Of a stretch of 17,575 bases of DNA, positions 5,428 through 14,669 are shown in pieces. A model generated the notes under the pieces. It made no database searches, was not told where the DNA came from, and worked only from the letters and a program-made list of their open reading frames with translations. The position numbers and the translations under genes were made by a program. This DNA comes from DASZVN01 sp035547055 (GTDB lineage: Bacteria; Pseudomonadota; Alphaproteobacteria; Rhizobiales; Methylopilaceae): assembly GCA_035547055.1 (NCBI GenBank), contig DASZVN010000040.1, positions 1 through 17,575 of the forward strand, read 5' to 3'. How positions within the stretch are numbered: position 1 is the stretch's first letter; the number at the start of each line of letters is the position of its first letter.

Positions 5428-7014
5428 TCAGGCCGGCCTCGCTCCGGCGGCCGTCGCGGGGGCGGCGAAGGAGGCGACGGTCTTGAGCGCGCCGTCGAGC
5501 GCGGTGCCCTTCTCGTCCTTCAGCGCGGCCTCGCGGAGGCGGCGGAGCCAGTCGGCGGCGTCGGCGCGGCCGTCGAGCAGCGGGAGCGCGGAGAGGACGC
5601 GGTCGAACTTCGACAGGCCGCGGGCGTGGGTGTCGCTGTAGCCCTTGATGAGGCGGCGGCAGGCGAGGATCTCGACCGCAAGGTCGTATTGGCGCGGGGC
5701 ACGCTCCAGCGAGAGCGTATACCAGCCCTCGAGATGCGCGGTCTCGACGCGATGGCGCAGCAGGCCGCGCCGCCAGCGCCGCATCCCGCCGATCGTCCAT
5801 AGCAGCGCGAAGGTGGCGAGCCGGTCGGTGCGAAGGCGCCGGTCCTTGTTGATGCGCCGGTCGAGCCAGCGCGCGAGGCCGGGCCGGGCCTCGATCCAGG
5901 CGCCGAGGCCGGCCGGCAGCGTGCCGCAGACCTCCTCGATCCGCGGGTGGAAATACTCGGTGACCTGGAGCACGCCGTCGGCGGCGACGCCGATCTCGCG
6001 GCGCACCCGCTCCGAGCGCGTGCCGCGCGTCTTGAGGTCGGCGACGCGGACGATGTCGTCGTAGCACATGGCGTTGGCGAGATATTTCGCTGCCGCGAGC
6101 GACAGCGTCCAGCCGCGTGCCGCATCGTCGCGGGCGAGCGCACGGTCGAGCCGGTCGAGATATTCGCGACCGTAGGCGAGGTCCTGGTAGTCCACCACCT
6201 TGCGGGCGCCGCGCCCGGCCATGGCGCGCACCGGCTCCGGCATTTTCGCGATGCGCGCCTCGATCTCCCGCCAGGCCGCGACCAGCGCGGGGCTGCCGGC
6301 GACCTGCTCCACATGCGTCGCGGCAGCCGTAGTGCCAGGGAGTGCGGCTGCGGTGACCGGCGCCGCCACCCGCCGCTCGGCCTCGTCGCAGGCGACGGTG
6401 AAGGCACGGAGGCTCGCCTCGACGCCGCGTCCGCCCGAGGCGCGGATGGTCTCCGCGAAGCTGGCGCGAGCGAAGGGCAGCACGCCGGTGCCCGCGAGCC
6501 CGCCGAACAGGCTCGCCGAGATGAAGCTGCCGGCTTCGGCCGCGATCTTCTCCATGTCGAAGGCAAGCCAGGCCTTGGCTGCTTTCTTCGCCGCAGCCTC
6601 CACGTCCTGCGGCGCACCCCTGCCGTCGCCCGGCACGACCTTCTCGGACACGGCCGCGATGCGGTGCGAGGAGGCGATCAGCGTGGTGCGGTCGGGCGTG
6701 ACGAAGCCGCGGAGGATGGCGCGGCCGGCCTCCATCATCTCGGCGGCGACCAGGATGTCGACGTCGCCCGGCGCCGGCGCCAGCGCGAACACCGGCCGGC
6801 GCCCGCGGTCCGGGCACATCTCGACGTAGTAGACGGTCGCGCCGGTGCGCTGGGCGACCCCCGCGACCGAGGTCGCCTGGGCGAGCCAGCCGTTCCGCTC
6901 GGCGAGGTCGACGATCCAGTCGCACAAGACGCCGCCGCCCTGCCCACCGACGGCGAGGATCGCGAGCCGGATGACGCGGTCGCCTTCGGCAGACGGGACG
7001 GCTGGCGGGTTCAT
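5428..7014 (-). CDS. iorB: Indolepyruvate oxidoreductase subunit beta, long form (POR-gamma domain plus C-terminal extension)
   Basis: This 528-residue protein is the partner of IorA in oxidative decarboxylation of indolepyruvate and related arylpyruvates to arylacetyl-CoA. Residues about 15-215 form the pyruvate-oxidoreductase gamma-like domain: LAILAVGGQGGGVLCDWIVD, SVAGVAQRTGATVYYVEM, and the later SASLFGGLAGTGVLPF. The remaining 300 residues form a mostly helical extension of the DUF6537 type, as I recall it from long proteobacterial Ior proteins; archaeal IorB is only about 200 residues. I chose the ATG at 7014 because the longer frame (7068) would translate through a palindromic repeat (7039-7123). 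No good ribosome binding site precedes 7014, so translation may depend on coupling or on the repeat's folding. Last gene of the gcdH–EthD–iorA–iorB operon. Confidence 0.87.
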   Translation of the reverse strand: MNPPAVPSAEGDRVIRLAILAVGGQGGGVLCDWIVDLAERNGWLAQATSVAGVAQRTGATVYYVEMCPDRGRRPVFALAPAPGDVDILVAAEMMEAGRAILRGFVTPDRTTLIASSHRIAAVSEKVVPGDGRGAPQDVEAAAKKAAKAWLAFDMEKIAAEAGSFISASLFGGLAGTGVLPFARASFAETIRASGGRGVEASLRAFTVACDEAERRVAAPVTAAALPGTTAAATHVEQVAGSPALVAAWREIEARIAKMPEPVRAMAGRGARKVVDYQDLAYGREYLDRLDRALARDDAARGWTLSLAAAKYLANAMCYDDIVRVADLKTRGTRSERVRREIGVAADGVLQVTEYFHPRIEEVCGTLPAGLGAWIEARPGLARWLDRRINKDRRLRTDRLATFALLWTIGGMRRWRRGLLRHRVETAHLEGWYTLSLERAPRQYDLAVEILACRRLIKGYSDTHARGLSKFDRVLSALPLLDGRADAADWLRRLREAALKDEKGTALDGALKTVASFAAPATAAGARPA

Positions 7015-7038
7015 TTCATTGCACCGAGCATCGCGGCT

Positions 7039-7123
7039 CCTCACCCGGTCGTCGGCTTGCGCCGACAACTCGACCTTTCCCCCGCGGGGAGAGGTGAAGA
7101 AAGGGCACTGCGACCGGGTGAGG
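7039..7123. repeat. Palindromic element in the iorA–iorB gap
   Basis: Perfect 13-base arms CCTCACCCGGTCG (7039-7051) and CGACCGGGTGAGG (7111-7123) enclose a small hairpin GTCGGC-TTGC-GCCGAC (7051-7066) and a CCCCCGCGGGGA-centred palindrome (about 7078-7092). It fills most of the 136-base gap between iorA and iorB, in the middle of an operon. It is different in sequence from the A/B/C elements. It may act as a stabiliser or attenuator that sets the iorA:iorB ratio. Confidence 0.65.
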
Positions 7124-7150
7124 GGTTACGGCGCCCGCGGTCCATCGCTC

Positions 7151-9307
7151 TCACCGCTCCGCGAACGACAGGCGGCGGCGGGCGCGGCGGGCCTGGAGCC
7201 AGCCGATGGCGCGGCGGCGCCAGCGGTCGAGCGTGCGCTCGAGGCCGGTCGGGTTATGGATGGTGTCGGCGCGGTAGAACGAGGGGCACAGCACCGCCGC
7301 CTCCGCCACCTCGCCGCAATTGCCGCAGCCGACGCAGCTATAGTCGATCGCCGCCACCGGATCGTCGCGCAGCGGATCGTCCAGCGTCTTCACCGAGAGC
7401 GACGGGCAGCCCGACAGGCGCATGCAGGCATGGTCGCCGGTGCAGACGTCCTCGTCGACGCCGAAGCGCGGTTTGACGGTGCGCGCGCCTCTCTTGATCG
7501 CCGCCTGCATCTGCGGCCGCTCGCGGCGCTGGCGGTTCAGCATGCACTCGGACGAGGCGACGATCACCTTCGGCCCGCTCTCGGGCGTCGTCAGCGCCTC
7601 CTTCAGCGTGGCGCGGACCTTGGCGACGTCGTAGGTGCGGTCGATCTGGCGCACCCATTTCACGCCCATGCCCTTCACCGCTTCGGTGATGGGATGCTTC
7701 GTCGACTTGGAGCGGTTGCTGGCGCGCGACGACAGGATGTCCTGCCCGCCGGTCGCGGCCGAGTAGTAGTTGTCGACCACGACGATGACGCCGTCGTTCC
7801 GGTTGAAGACGGCGTTGCCGATCGAGGAGGTGAGGCCGTTGTGCCAGAAGCCGCCGTCGCCGACGAAGGAGATCGAGCGGCGCTCCGCATCGGGCGCGTT
7901 GAACGCCGAGGCCGAGGCCGGGCCGAGCCCGTAGCCCATCGTCGTCGCGCCGAGCTCGAACGGCGGCATGATCGAGAACAGGTGGCAGCCGATGTCCGAG
8001 GCGATGTGGTGCTCGCCCAGCTCCTCCTCGACGAGCTTGGTCGCGGCGAAGATCGGCCGCTCCGGGCATCCGGTGCAGAAGCTCGGCGGCCGGCCCGGCA
8101 CCGCGCGCTGGAGCGCCGCGAGGTCCGGCGCCTCGGCGGGCCGGTTCGGCGCGCGCACGCGGTCGGCGAGGAGGTCTGGCGCGAAGCGGCGGATGAAGCC
8201 GCCGAGGCCGTCGAGCATCACCTGGCCGGTGTACTCGCCGGCCATCGGCAGGAAATCCTTGCCCGAAAGGCGCGTGCCCGCGCGGCCGGCCTGGTGGAGG
8301 ATATGGCCGAGCGCCTGCTCGATGTGGTTGGGCTGGCCCTCCTCGACGACCAGCACCGCGTCCTTGCCCTCGGCGAAGGCCAGGAACTCGTCGTCGACCA
8401 AGGGGTAGACCGCGTTCAGCACGTAGAGCGGCACCTGGGTCTCGCCGTAGGTGTCGGCGAGGCCGAGCCGCTGCAGCGCGCGGATGACGCCGTTGTACAT
8501 GCCGCCCTGCATGACGATGCCGATCCGGCCCTCGGCCGGGCCGAACCGCTCGTTCAGCTTGTGGCGGCGGATATAGTCGACCGCGGCCGGCCAGCGCCGC
8601 TCGATCTTCTCCTTCTCGTGGAGGAAGGAGGCCGGCGGCAGGACGATCCGCTGGGTGTCGCGCCTGGGCGCGTTCAGCGCCTCCGCCACGGTCATCGTCG
8701 GGCGCTGGTTGTCGCGGCAGACGAAGCGGCCGTGGAGGTGGCACGAGCGGATCCGCACCTCCAGCATGACCACCGAGTTGGAGGCCTCCGACAGCTCGAA
8801 GCCGTGGCGCACCATGTCGACGATGGTCGGAAGGTCCGGCCTGGGATCGAGCAGCCAGACCTGGCTCTTCATCGCGAAGGCGTGGCTCCGCTCCTGCATG
8901 ATCGAGGAGCCTTCGCCGTAGTCCTCGCCGATGATGACGAGCGCGCCGCCGGTGACGCCGCCCGAGGAGAGGTTCGCGAGCGCGTCGGAGCCGACATTGA
9001 GGCCGACGGCGGACTTGTAGGTCGCGGCGCCGCGGATCGGGTAGTGCACCGAGGCGGCGAGCATCGCGGTCGCGGTCGCCTCCGAGGCGCTGGCCTCGAA
9101 ATGGACGCCGAGCTCGCCGAGGATGTCCTGCGCGTCGGAGAGCACGTCCATCAGATGGCTGATCGGCGCGCCCTGGTAGCCGCCGACATAGCCGACGCCG
9201 CATTCGAGCAGCGCCTTGGTGATGGCGAGGATACCCTCGCCGCGGAACTCCTCGCCGGCGCCGAGCCGGAGCTTTTCGACTTCCTTGGCGAAAGACCGTT
9301 CGGCCAT
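7151..9307 (-). CDS. iorA: Indolepyruvate ferredoxin oxidoreductase subunit alpha
   Basis: This 718-residue thiamine-diphosphate enzyme subunit carries the catalytic machinery for arylpyruvate + CoA to arylacetyl-CoA + CO2. The N-terminal pyrimidine-binding-type domain spans about 20-215 (GYQGAPISHLMDVL, YKSAVGLNVGSDAL). The motif FCTGCPERP (C411, C414) begins the TPP domain, whose GDG motif is G483-D484-G485 followed by the WHNGLTSSIGNAV segment and N503-D505. The C-terminal ferredoxin domain has C622, C628, C634-P and C658-x2-C661-x2-C664 with C674-P: seven cysteines, with D625 where the first motif's second Cys would be. The ATG at 9307 follows GGAGG by 7-8 bases and is 19 bases after the EthD-like gene. 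Expected partner: IorB, encoded just downstream. Confidence 0.93.
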   Translation of the reverse strand: MAERSFAKEVEKLRLGAGEEFRGEGILAITKALLECGVGYVGGYQGAPISHLMDVLSDAQDILGELGVHFEASASEATATAMLAASVHYPIRGAATYKSAVGLNVGSDALANLSSGGVTGGALVIIGEDYGEGSSIMQERSHAFAMKSQVWLLDPRPDLPTIVDMVRHGFELSEASNSVVMLEVRIRSCHLHGRFVCRDNQRPTMTVAEALNAPRRDTQRIVLPPASFLHEKEKIERRWPAAVDYIRRHKLNERFGPAEGRIGIVMQGGMYNGVIRALQRLGLADTYGETQVPLYVLNAVYPLVDDEFLAFAEGKDAVLVVEEGQPNHIEQALGHILHQAGRAGTRLSGKDFLPMAGEYTGQVMLDGLGGFIRRFAPDLLADRVRAPNRPAEAPDLAALQRAVPGRPPSFCTGCPERPIFAATKLVEEELGEHHIASDIGCHLFSIMPPFELGATTMGYGLGPASASAFNAPDAERRSISFVGDGGFWHNGLTSSIGNAVFNRNDGVIVVVDNYYSAATGGQDILSSRASNRSKSTKHPITEAVKGMGVKWVRQIDRTYDVAKVRATLKEALTTPESGPKVIVASSECMLNRQRRERPQMQAAIKRGARTVKPRFGVDEDVCTGDHACMRLSGCPSLSVKTLDDPLRDDPVAAIDYSCVGCGNCGEVAEAAVLCPSFYRADTIHNPTGLERTLDRWRRRAIGWLQARRARRRLSFAER

Positions 9308-9326
9308 GATGCGCCTCCGGGCGCGA

Positions 9327-10046
9327 CTATATCGCCTGCCGGCGGGGGTGCACCGCCTGGGTGGCGAAGGGGAAATGGAAGGCGCCGCCCTCATAGGGCG
9401 GGAAGGCGGCGAAGTCGTCGCGCATGGCGTGGCGCACCGGCGAGGCCAGCGCCGCATCGAGCGCCGGCGCGCTGTCGAACAGGACGCGGTTCCTGAGCAT
9501 GTGGACCGCCCGCCGCCACCTGAGGCCGGATCGCCATGCGAGCGGCCTCAGCACCTCGACCTCGCGCACCCCCGGAAGCTCTGCCATCAGCGGGACGTGG
9601 CGCGCGACATAGTGGCGGTGCCAGGCGTCCGGGTCGGCGGCCGGCCCGGGATAGTGGACGCAATAGCTGCACGCGGTCGCGGCGAGCGGTGCCGGGCCCG
9701 GCGCGACGAAGCTGACGCCGCGCATGGCCTCCTGCGTCGGGATCGCGTCGACCAGGCTCGGCAGCGCGGCCACGGCCTCAAGCGGGCCGCCCGCCGCGGC
9801 GGCGGCCTCCAGGCCGGCAAGCTCGTCGAAATAGAGCTGGAGCCCGAAGAACGGCGCCGCCTGCCCCGCGCCATGCGGATCGTGGGCACGGGCCGGCGTG
9901 TAGAGATGCGCCTTCGCGAGGCCGGCCAGCCCCGCCACGATCTCCCGGACGCGCCCGAGGTCGGCCGTTGCGATCGCCGCATCCGGCCGCGCCTCCTCGA
10001 AGAACGCGAGGAAGCAGAGGGGCGCCGGCGGATCGCGCGCGAGCAC
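9327..10046 (-). CDS. Tandem EthD-like (dimeric alpha/beta-barrel) protein, function unknown
   Basis: This 239-residue protein appears to hold two ferredoxin-like alpha/beta-barrel repeats. The C-terminal half is EthD-like (CSYCVHYPGPAADPDAW, HRHYVARHVPLMAELPGV, REVEVLRPLA). The N-terminal half (LCFLAFFEEARPD, LGRVREIVAGLAGLAKAHLYTP, GLQLYFDELAGLE) has a matching beta-alpha-beta rhythm. Proteins of this fold bind small hydrophobic ligands or act as cofactor-free oxygenases, isomerases or decarboxylases; no specific activity can be read here. The GTG start at 10046 is 7 bases after the gcdH stop, and its stop is 19 bases before iorA, so it is co-transcribed with both. That context hints at a step or ligand-handling role between arylacetyl-CoA formation and glutaryl-CoA breakdown. 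Confidence 0.7.
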   Translation of the reverse strand: MLARDPPAPLCFLAFFEEARPDAAIATADLGRVREIVAGLAGLAKAHLYTPARAHDPHGAGQAAPFFGLQLYFDELAGLEAAAAAGGPLEAVAALPSLVDAIPTQEAMRGVSFVAPGPAPLAATACSYCVHYPGPAADPDAWHRHYVARHVPLMAELPGVREVEVLRPLAWRSGLRWRRAVHMLRNRVLFDSAPALDAALASPVRHAMRDDFAAFPPYEGGAFHFPFATQAVHPRRQAI

Positions 10047-10053
10047 GGCCGCC

Positions 10054-11286
<1,233 letters not shown>

Positions 11287-11301
11287 GTCTCCGAAATTGG
11301 T

Positions 11302-11317
11302 GACGTTACGTTACGTC
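11302..11317. promoter_or_regulatory. ACGTT repeat/palindrome just upstream of gcdH
   Basis: GACGT (11302-11306) and ACGTC (11313-11317) are inverted arms, and the segment also reads as a tandem ACGTT-ACGTT-ACGT. It lies 16-31 bases before the gcdH ATG, between the gene and repeat copy B, where an operator or leader element would be expected. No second copy was noticed in the window. Confidence 0.3.
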
Positions 11318-11408
11318 CCGTCATGGCCGGGCTTGTCCCGGCCATCCACGACTTTCTTTACCCGCGCCGCAAACTCGTGGATGCCCGGGCCAAGCCCTGG
11401 CATGACGG
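11317..11408. repeat. Palindromic repeat element, copy B
   Basis: The left arm (11317-11352) is identical in all 36 bases to the left arm of copy A. The right arm (11376-11408) is its imperfect inverse. The left hairpin GGCCGGG-CTTGT-CCCGGCC is perfect; the right one has one mismatch (GCCCGGG / CCCTGGC). It fills the gap between the RidA-like gene, whose stop is 8 bases away, and gcdH. Its spacer matches copy C when reversed (GAGTTTGCGGC and GAAAGTC shared), so B and C are one subfamily in opposite orientation. Confidence 0.8.
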
Positions 11409-11416
11409 AGGAGCCA

Positions 11417-11866
11417 TCAATCCGGCACGATGGCGGTGGCGGCGATCTCGACCAGGGCGGCGGGCTCGACCAGGTCGGACACCTCGACCAGCGCCATTGC
11501 CGGATAATGGCGGCCGATCACCTTGCGATAGACCCCGCCGAGCTCCGCCAGCGAGGCGCGATAGGTCGCGATCGAGCGGACGTACCAGGTGAGGCTCGCG
11601 ATGTGCTGCGGTCGGGCGCCGCCCTCGGCGAGGACGGCGACGACGTTCTTCAGCGTCTGCTCGACCTGGGGCGCGAAGCCGTCCGCCAGCCGCTCCTCGG
11701 CGTCCCAGCCGATCAGCCCGCCGGTCAGGATGACCGTGCCGCGGCCCATCACGCCGTTGGCGTAGCCGCGCGGCTTCCGCCAGCCGGCCGGCTGGAGCAC
11801 CCTCAGGCCGCCGTTCCCGGCGCCGGCCGCCTCGGCGGCGTCCTCGAGCGTCGTGAATGCGCTCAC
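11417..11866 (-). CDS. RidA/YjgF-like protein of the aminobenzoate-type operon
   Basis: This 149-residue protein has the RidA/YjgF/UK114 fold, a trimer whose founding members hydrolyse reactive enamines and imines. Visible marks are VILTGGLIGWD, QVEQTLKNVVAVLAEGGA, and the C-terminal YPAMALVEVSDL, ALVEIAATAIV. The catalytic Arg of canonical RidA (FPAR-SCVEV in E. coli) is Met here (M124), while the later Glu (E140) is kept; thus it is not a classical imine deaminase. The GTG start at 11866 overlaps the ligase stop as GTGA, indicating translational coupling. RidA-like genes accompany 2-aminobenzoyl-CoA clusters and include aminomuconate deaminases, so handling of an amino-ring cleavage product is a reasonable guess. 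Last gene of the operon, followed by repeat copy B. Confidence 0.85.
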   Translation of the reverse strand: MSAFTTLEDAAEAAGAGNGGLRVLQPAGWRKPRGYANGVMGRGTVILTGGLIGWDAEERLADGFAPQVEQTLKNVVAVLAEGGARPQHIASLTWYVRSIATYRASLAELGGVYRKVIGRHYPAMALVEVSDLVEPAALVEIAATAIVPD

Positions 11867-13503
11867 CTCGCCATCTCCCGTTCGGCCTCGGCGCGGGCCT
11901 GCGCCCTGAGGGCGAAGCGCTGCAGCTTGCCCGACTCGGTCTTCGGCAGGCTCGTCACGAACGCGACCCTACGCGGATATTTGTAGGGGGCGATATCGGC
12001 CTTGACGTGGTCCTGCAAGGCCTTCGCCAGTGCCGCGTCGCCCACCACCCCCTCGCGGAGCAGCACATAGGCCTTCACGACCTGCCCGCGCTCCGGGTCC
12101 GGCGCCGCGACCACGCCGCACTCGGCGACCGCGGGGTGGGCGAGGAGGCTCGCCTCGACCTCCGGCCCGGCGATGTTGTAGCCGGCCGAGACGATCATGT
12201 CGTCGTTCCTCGCCTGGAACCAGAAATAGCCGTCTCCATCCTCGACATAGGTGTCGCCGGTGACGTTCCAGCCGCTCTCCACATAGACGCGCTGGCGCTC
12301 GTCGGCGAGGTAGCGGCAGCCGAGCGGGCCGCGCACCGCGAGCCGGCCCGGCGTGCCGGGCGGAACGCGACGGCCCTCGGCGTCGATCACCTTGGCCTCG
12401 AAGCCCGGCACCGGCAGCCCGGTCGCGCCGGCGCGGACCTTGTCCTCGGGCGCCGCGATGAAGATGTGCAGCATCTCGGTCGAGCCGATGCCGTCCATCA
12501 GGCGGATGCCGGTCGCCGCCTGCCAGGCGTCGAAGGTCGGCTTCGGCAAGGTCTCGCCGGCCGAGACGCATTTTCGGAGCGAGGAGAGATCGTGGTCGGC
12601 GAGCCGCGCGAGGAGCGCGCGATAGGCCGTCGGCGCGGTGAAGCAGACCGTGGCGCGGTATTCGGCGATCGCCTTGGCGAGGTCCGGCGGACCGGCCTTC
12701 TCGACCAGGGCCGCAGTCGCGCCGACGCGAAGCGGGAACAGCAGCAGACCGCCGAGGCCGAAGGTGAAGGCGAGCGGTGGCGAGCCGATGAAGACGTCGT
12801 CCGGCCGCGCCTGGAGCACCTCCTTGCCGTAGGTGTCGCAGGTGGTCAGGAGGTCGCGGTGGACATGGATGGTCGCCTTCGGCGTGCCGGTGGTGCCCGA
12901 GGTGAAGGCGAGGAGGCAGGGATCGCCGCCGTGCGTGTCGCACGGAGGAAAGCCGAGCGTCGCCTCGGCGAGGAGATCGCCGAGCTCGCCGCCGAGCGGG
13001 CCGCTCCACGTCACGATGCGCTTCAGGACGGGAGCCTCGGCCTGGGCCACCTTCAGCTCGCCCGCAAGCGGCGCATCGCAGAGCGCCAGCGCCGGCTTCG
13101 CCTTGTCGATGATCTTGGCCAGCTCCTTGGCGCGCAGCAGCGGCATCGTCGCGACCGCGACGCCGCCGGCCTTGATCACCGCGAGATAGACCGCGGCGAA
13201 GGCCGGGCTGTTGGCCGAGCGCAGCAGCACCCGGTTGCCCGGCACGAGGCCGAGCCGCTCGACCAGCACCCGTGCCAGCCGGTCGGTCAGCGCGGCGAGA
13301 TCGGCATAGGTCCAGGAGACGCCGGCGCCGCGGAGCGCGACCCGGCCGCCGCGGCCCTCCGCGACGTGGCGGTCGACCAGCTCGACGGCGGCGTTGAGCC
13401 GCTCGGGGTAGTCCAGCCGGTCGAGATTGACGAAGTCGGGCAGCGCCTCCGGCGGCGGCAGGTTGTCGAGGACGAAGGTGTCGAGGTGGCTGGTGGCGGA
13501 CAT
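11863..13503 (-). CDS. Benzoate-CoA ligase family enzyme, probably 2-aminobenzoate-CoA ligase
   Basis: This 546-residue adenylate-forming enzyme activates an aromatic acid to its CoA thioester using ATP. Core motifs: LLAFTSGTTGTPKATIHVHRD (P-loop at 201-209), GIGSTEML, YFWFQARNDDMIVSAGYNI, and the C-terminal catalytic lysine K526 in PKTESGKLQR. The region FIGSPPLAFTFGLGGLLLFPL is typical of benzoate-CoA ligases. The N-terminal DTFVLDNLPPPEALP and ATMPLLRAKELAKI segments resemble the 2-aminobenzoate ligases (AbmG type) as I remember them. The ATG at 13503 follows GGGAG and is 11 bases after the acyl-CoA dehydrogenase stop; longer in-frame extension overlaps that gene and is rejected. Substrate specificity is inferred from resemblance and from the neighbouring RidA, dehydrogenase and crotonase genes. 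Confidence 0.85.
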   Translation of the reverse strand: MSATSHLDTFVLDNLPPPEALPDFVNLDRLDYPERLNAAVELVDRHVAEGRGGRVALRGAGVSWTYADLAALTDRLARVLVERLGLVPGNRVLLRSANSPAFAAVYLAVIKAGGVAVATMPLLRAKELAKIIDKAKPALALCDAPLAGELKVAQAEAPVLKRIVTWSGPLGGELGDLLAEATLGFPPCDTHGGDPCLLAFTSGTTGTPKATIHVHRDLLTTCDTYGKEVLQARPDDVFIGSPPLAFTFGLGGLLLFPLRVGATAALVEKAGPPDLAKAIAEYRATVCFTAPTAYRALLARLADHDLSSLRKCVSAGETLPKPTFDAWQAATGIRLMDGIGSTEMLHIFIAAPEDKVRAGATGLPVPGFEAKVIDAEGRRVPPGTPGRLAVRGPLGCRYLADERQRVYVESGWNVTGDTYVEDGDGYFWFQARNDDMIVSAGYNIAGPEVEASLLAHPAVAECGVVAAPDPERGQVVKAYVLLREGVVGDAALAKALQDHVKADIAPYKYPRRVAFVTSLPKTESGKLQRFALRAQARAEAEREMAR

Positions 13504-13514
13504 GGCGCGCTCCC

Positions 13515-14669
13515 TCAGCCCGGCGCCGCGAGAAGCTGGCGCGCGATGATGAGCTTCTGCACCTCGGTCGCGCCCTCGTAGATGCGGAGCGCGCGGATCT
13601 CGCGGTAGAGCCGCTCGGGCACCGAGCCCGCGCGGACGCCCTCGCCGCCGTGGAGCTGCACCGCGCGGTCGATCACCTCCTGGGCGCTCTCGGTCGCGAC
13701 CATCTTGGCCATCGCCGACTCGCGGGTGACGCGCGGGGCGCCCTGGTCGCGGGCCCAGGCGGCGCGATAGACGAGAAGCGCCGCCGCGTCGATCGCGGTC
13801 GCCATCTCGGCGAGCTGGGCTTGGGCGAGCGGCAGCGCGGCCATCGGCGCTCCGAACAAATTTCGCGACCTGACCCGCTCCAGCGTGGCGTCGAGCGCGC
13901 GGCGGGCGAAGCCCAGCGCCGCCGCGCCGACGCTCGGGCGGAACACGTCGAGCGTCGCCATCGCGATCTTGAAGCCGTCGCCGCCCTGGCCGAGGCGGTT
14001 CGCCGGCGGCACCCGGCAATTCTCGAAGCGGAGCCGCGCCAAGGGATGCGGCGCGACCGTCTCCAGCCGCTCGGCGATCGTGAGGCCCGGCGTGTCGGCC
14101 GGCACGACATAGGCCGAGAGGCCGCGCGCGCCCGCCGCCTCGCCCGACCGCGCGAACACGACGTAGAGGTCGGCGATGCCGCCGTTCGAGATCCAGGTCT
14201 TCTCGCCGTCGAGGCGGACGGCATCGTTGCCGGCGGGCGTCGCGGCGAGCGTGATGGCGGCGACGTCGGAGCCGGCCTCGGGCTCGGTCAGCGCGAAGGC
14301 GGGGATGGCCGTACCGGCGCGTACGCCGGGGAGAAAGCGCTCCTTCAAGACGTCGCTTCCCGTCAGCGTGATCGCGCCGGTGCCGAGCCCCTGCATGGCG
14401 AAGGCGAAATCGGCGAGGCCGTCGTGGCGCGCGAAAATCTCGCGCAGCAGGCACAGGGCGCGCACGTCGAACCGCCCGTCCTCCGGCGCCGACAGGGCGA
14501 GGAAGCCCGCCTCGCCGAGCGCCGCGACGAGGCGGCGGCAACTGCCGTCGACATCGCCGTGGTCGACCAGCTTCGCGACCGCCTCCGCCGCCCAGGCCTC
14601 GGCCTTCTCGGCGAGCGCGCGGTGGCGCGGCTCGAAGAACGGCCAGGCGAGGAAGCTCCGGTCGGCCAT
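13515..14669 (-). CDS. Acyl-CoA dehydrogenase of the aminobenzoate-type operon
   Basis: This 384-residue FAD flavoenzyme introduces a double bond into an acyl- or alicyclic-CoA. Motifs: IPAFALTEPEAGSDVAAI, EKTWISNGGIADLYVVFARS (flavin/substrate loop), VFRPSVGAAALGFARRALD, and the C-terminal RIYEGATEVQKLIIARQLL with the catalytic Glu at 365. QLHGGEGVRAG is the usual FAD contact region. The ATG at 14669 directly abuts the crotonase stop (TGA-ATG, no gap), with GAGGG 7 bases upstream. It sits between the crotonase and the CoA ligase. It probably acts on a ring-derived intermediate; the substrate cannot be specified from sequence. Confidence 0.9.
   Translation of the reverse strand: MADRSFLAWPFFEPRHRALAEKAEAWAAEAVAKLVDHGDVDGSCRRLVAALGEAGFLALSAPEDGRFDVRALCLLREIFARHDGLADFAFAMQGLGTGAITLTGSDVLKERFLPGVRAGTAIPAFALTEPEAGSDVAAITLAATPAGNDAVRLDGEKTWISNGGIADLYVVFARSGEAAGARGLSAYVVPADTPGLTIAERLETVAPHPLARLRFENCRVPPANRLGQGGDGFKIAMATLDVFRPSVGAAALGFARRALDATLERVRSRNLFGAPMAALPLAQAQLAEMATAIDAAALLVYRAAWARDQGAPRVTRESAMAKMVATESAQEVIDRAVQLHGGEGVRAGSVPERLYREIRALRIYEGATEVQKLIIARQLLAAPG

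Noticed and set aside
7015..7068. Longer iorB start at 7068
   Set aside because: The added 18 residues are the translation of a palindromic repeat element and are not family-like.
6845..9496. 883-codon open frame on the plus strand opposite iorA and part of iorB
   Set aside because: It is antisense to two well-identified genes; its translation is rich in R, A, D and H without domain motifs, as expected for the complement of GC-rich coding DNA.
11857..13581. 574-codon plus-strand open frame opposite the CoA ligase
   Set aside because: Mirror frame of the ligase with low-complexity Arg/Ala/Asp-rich translation.
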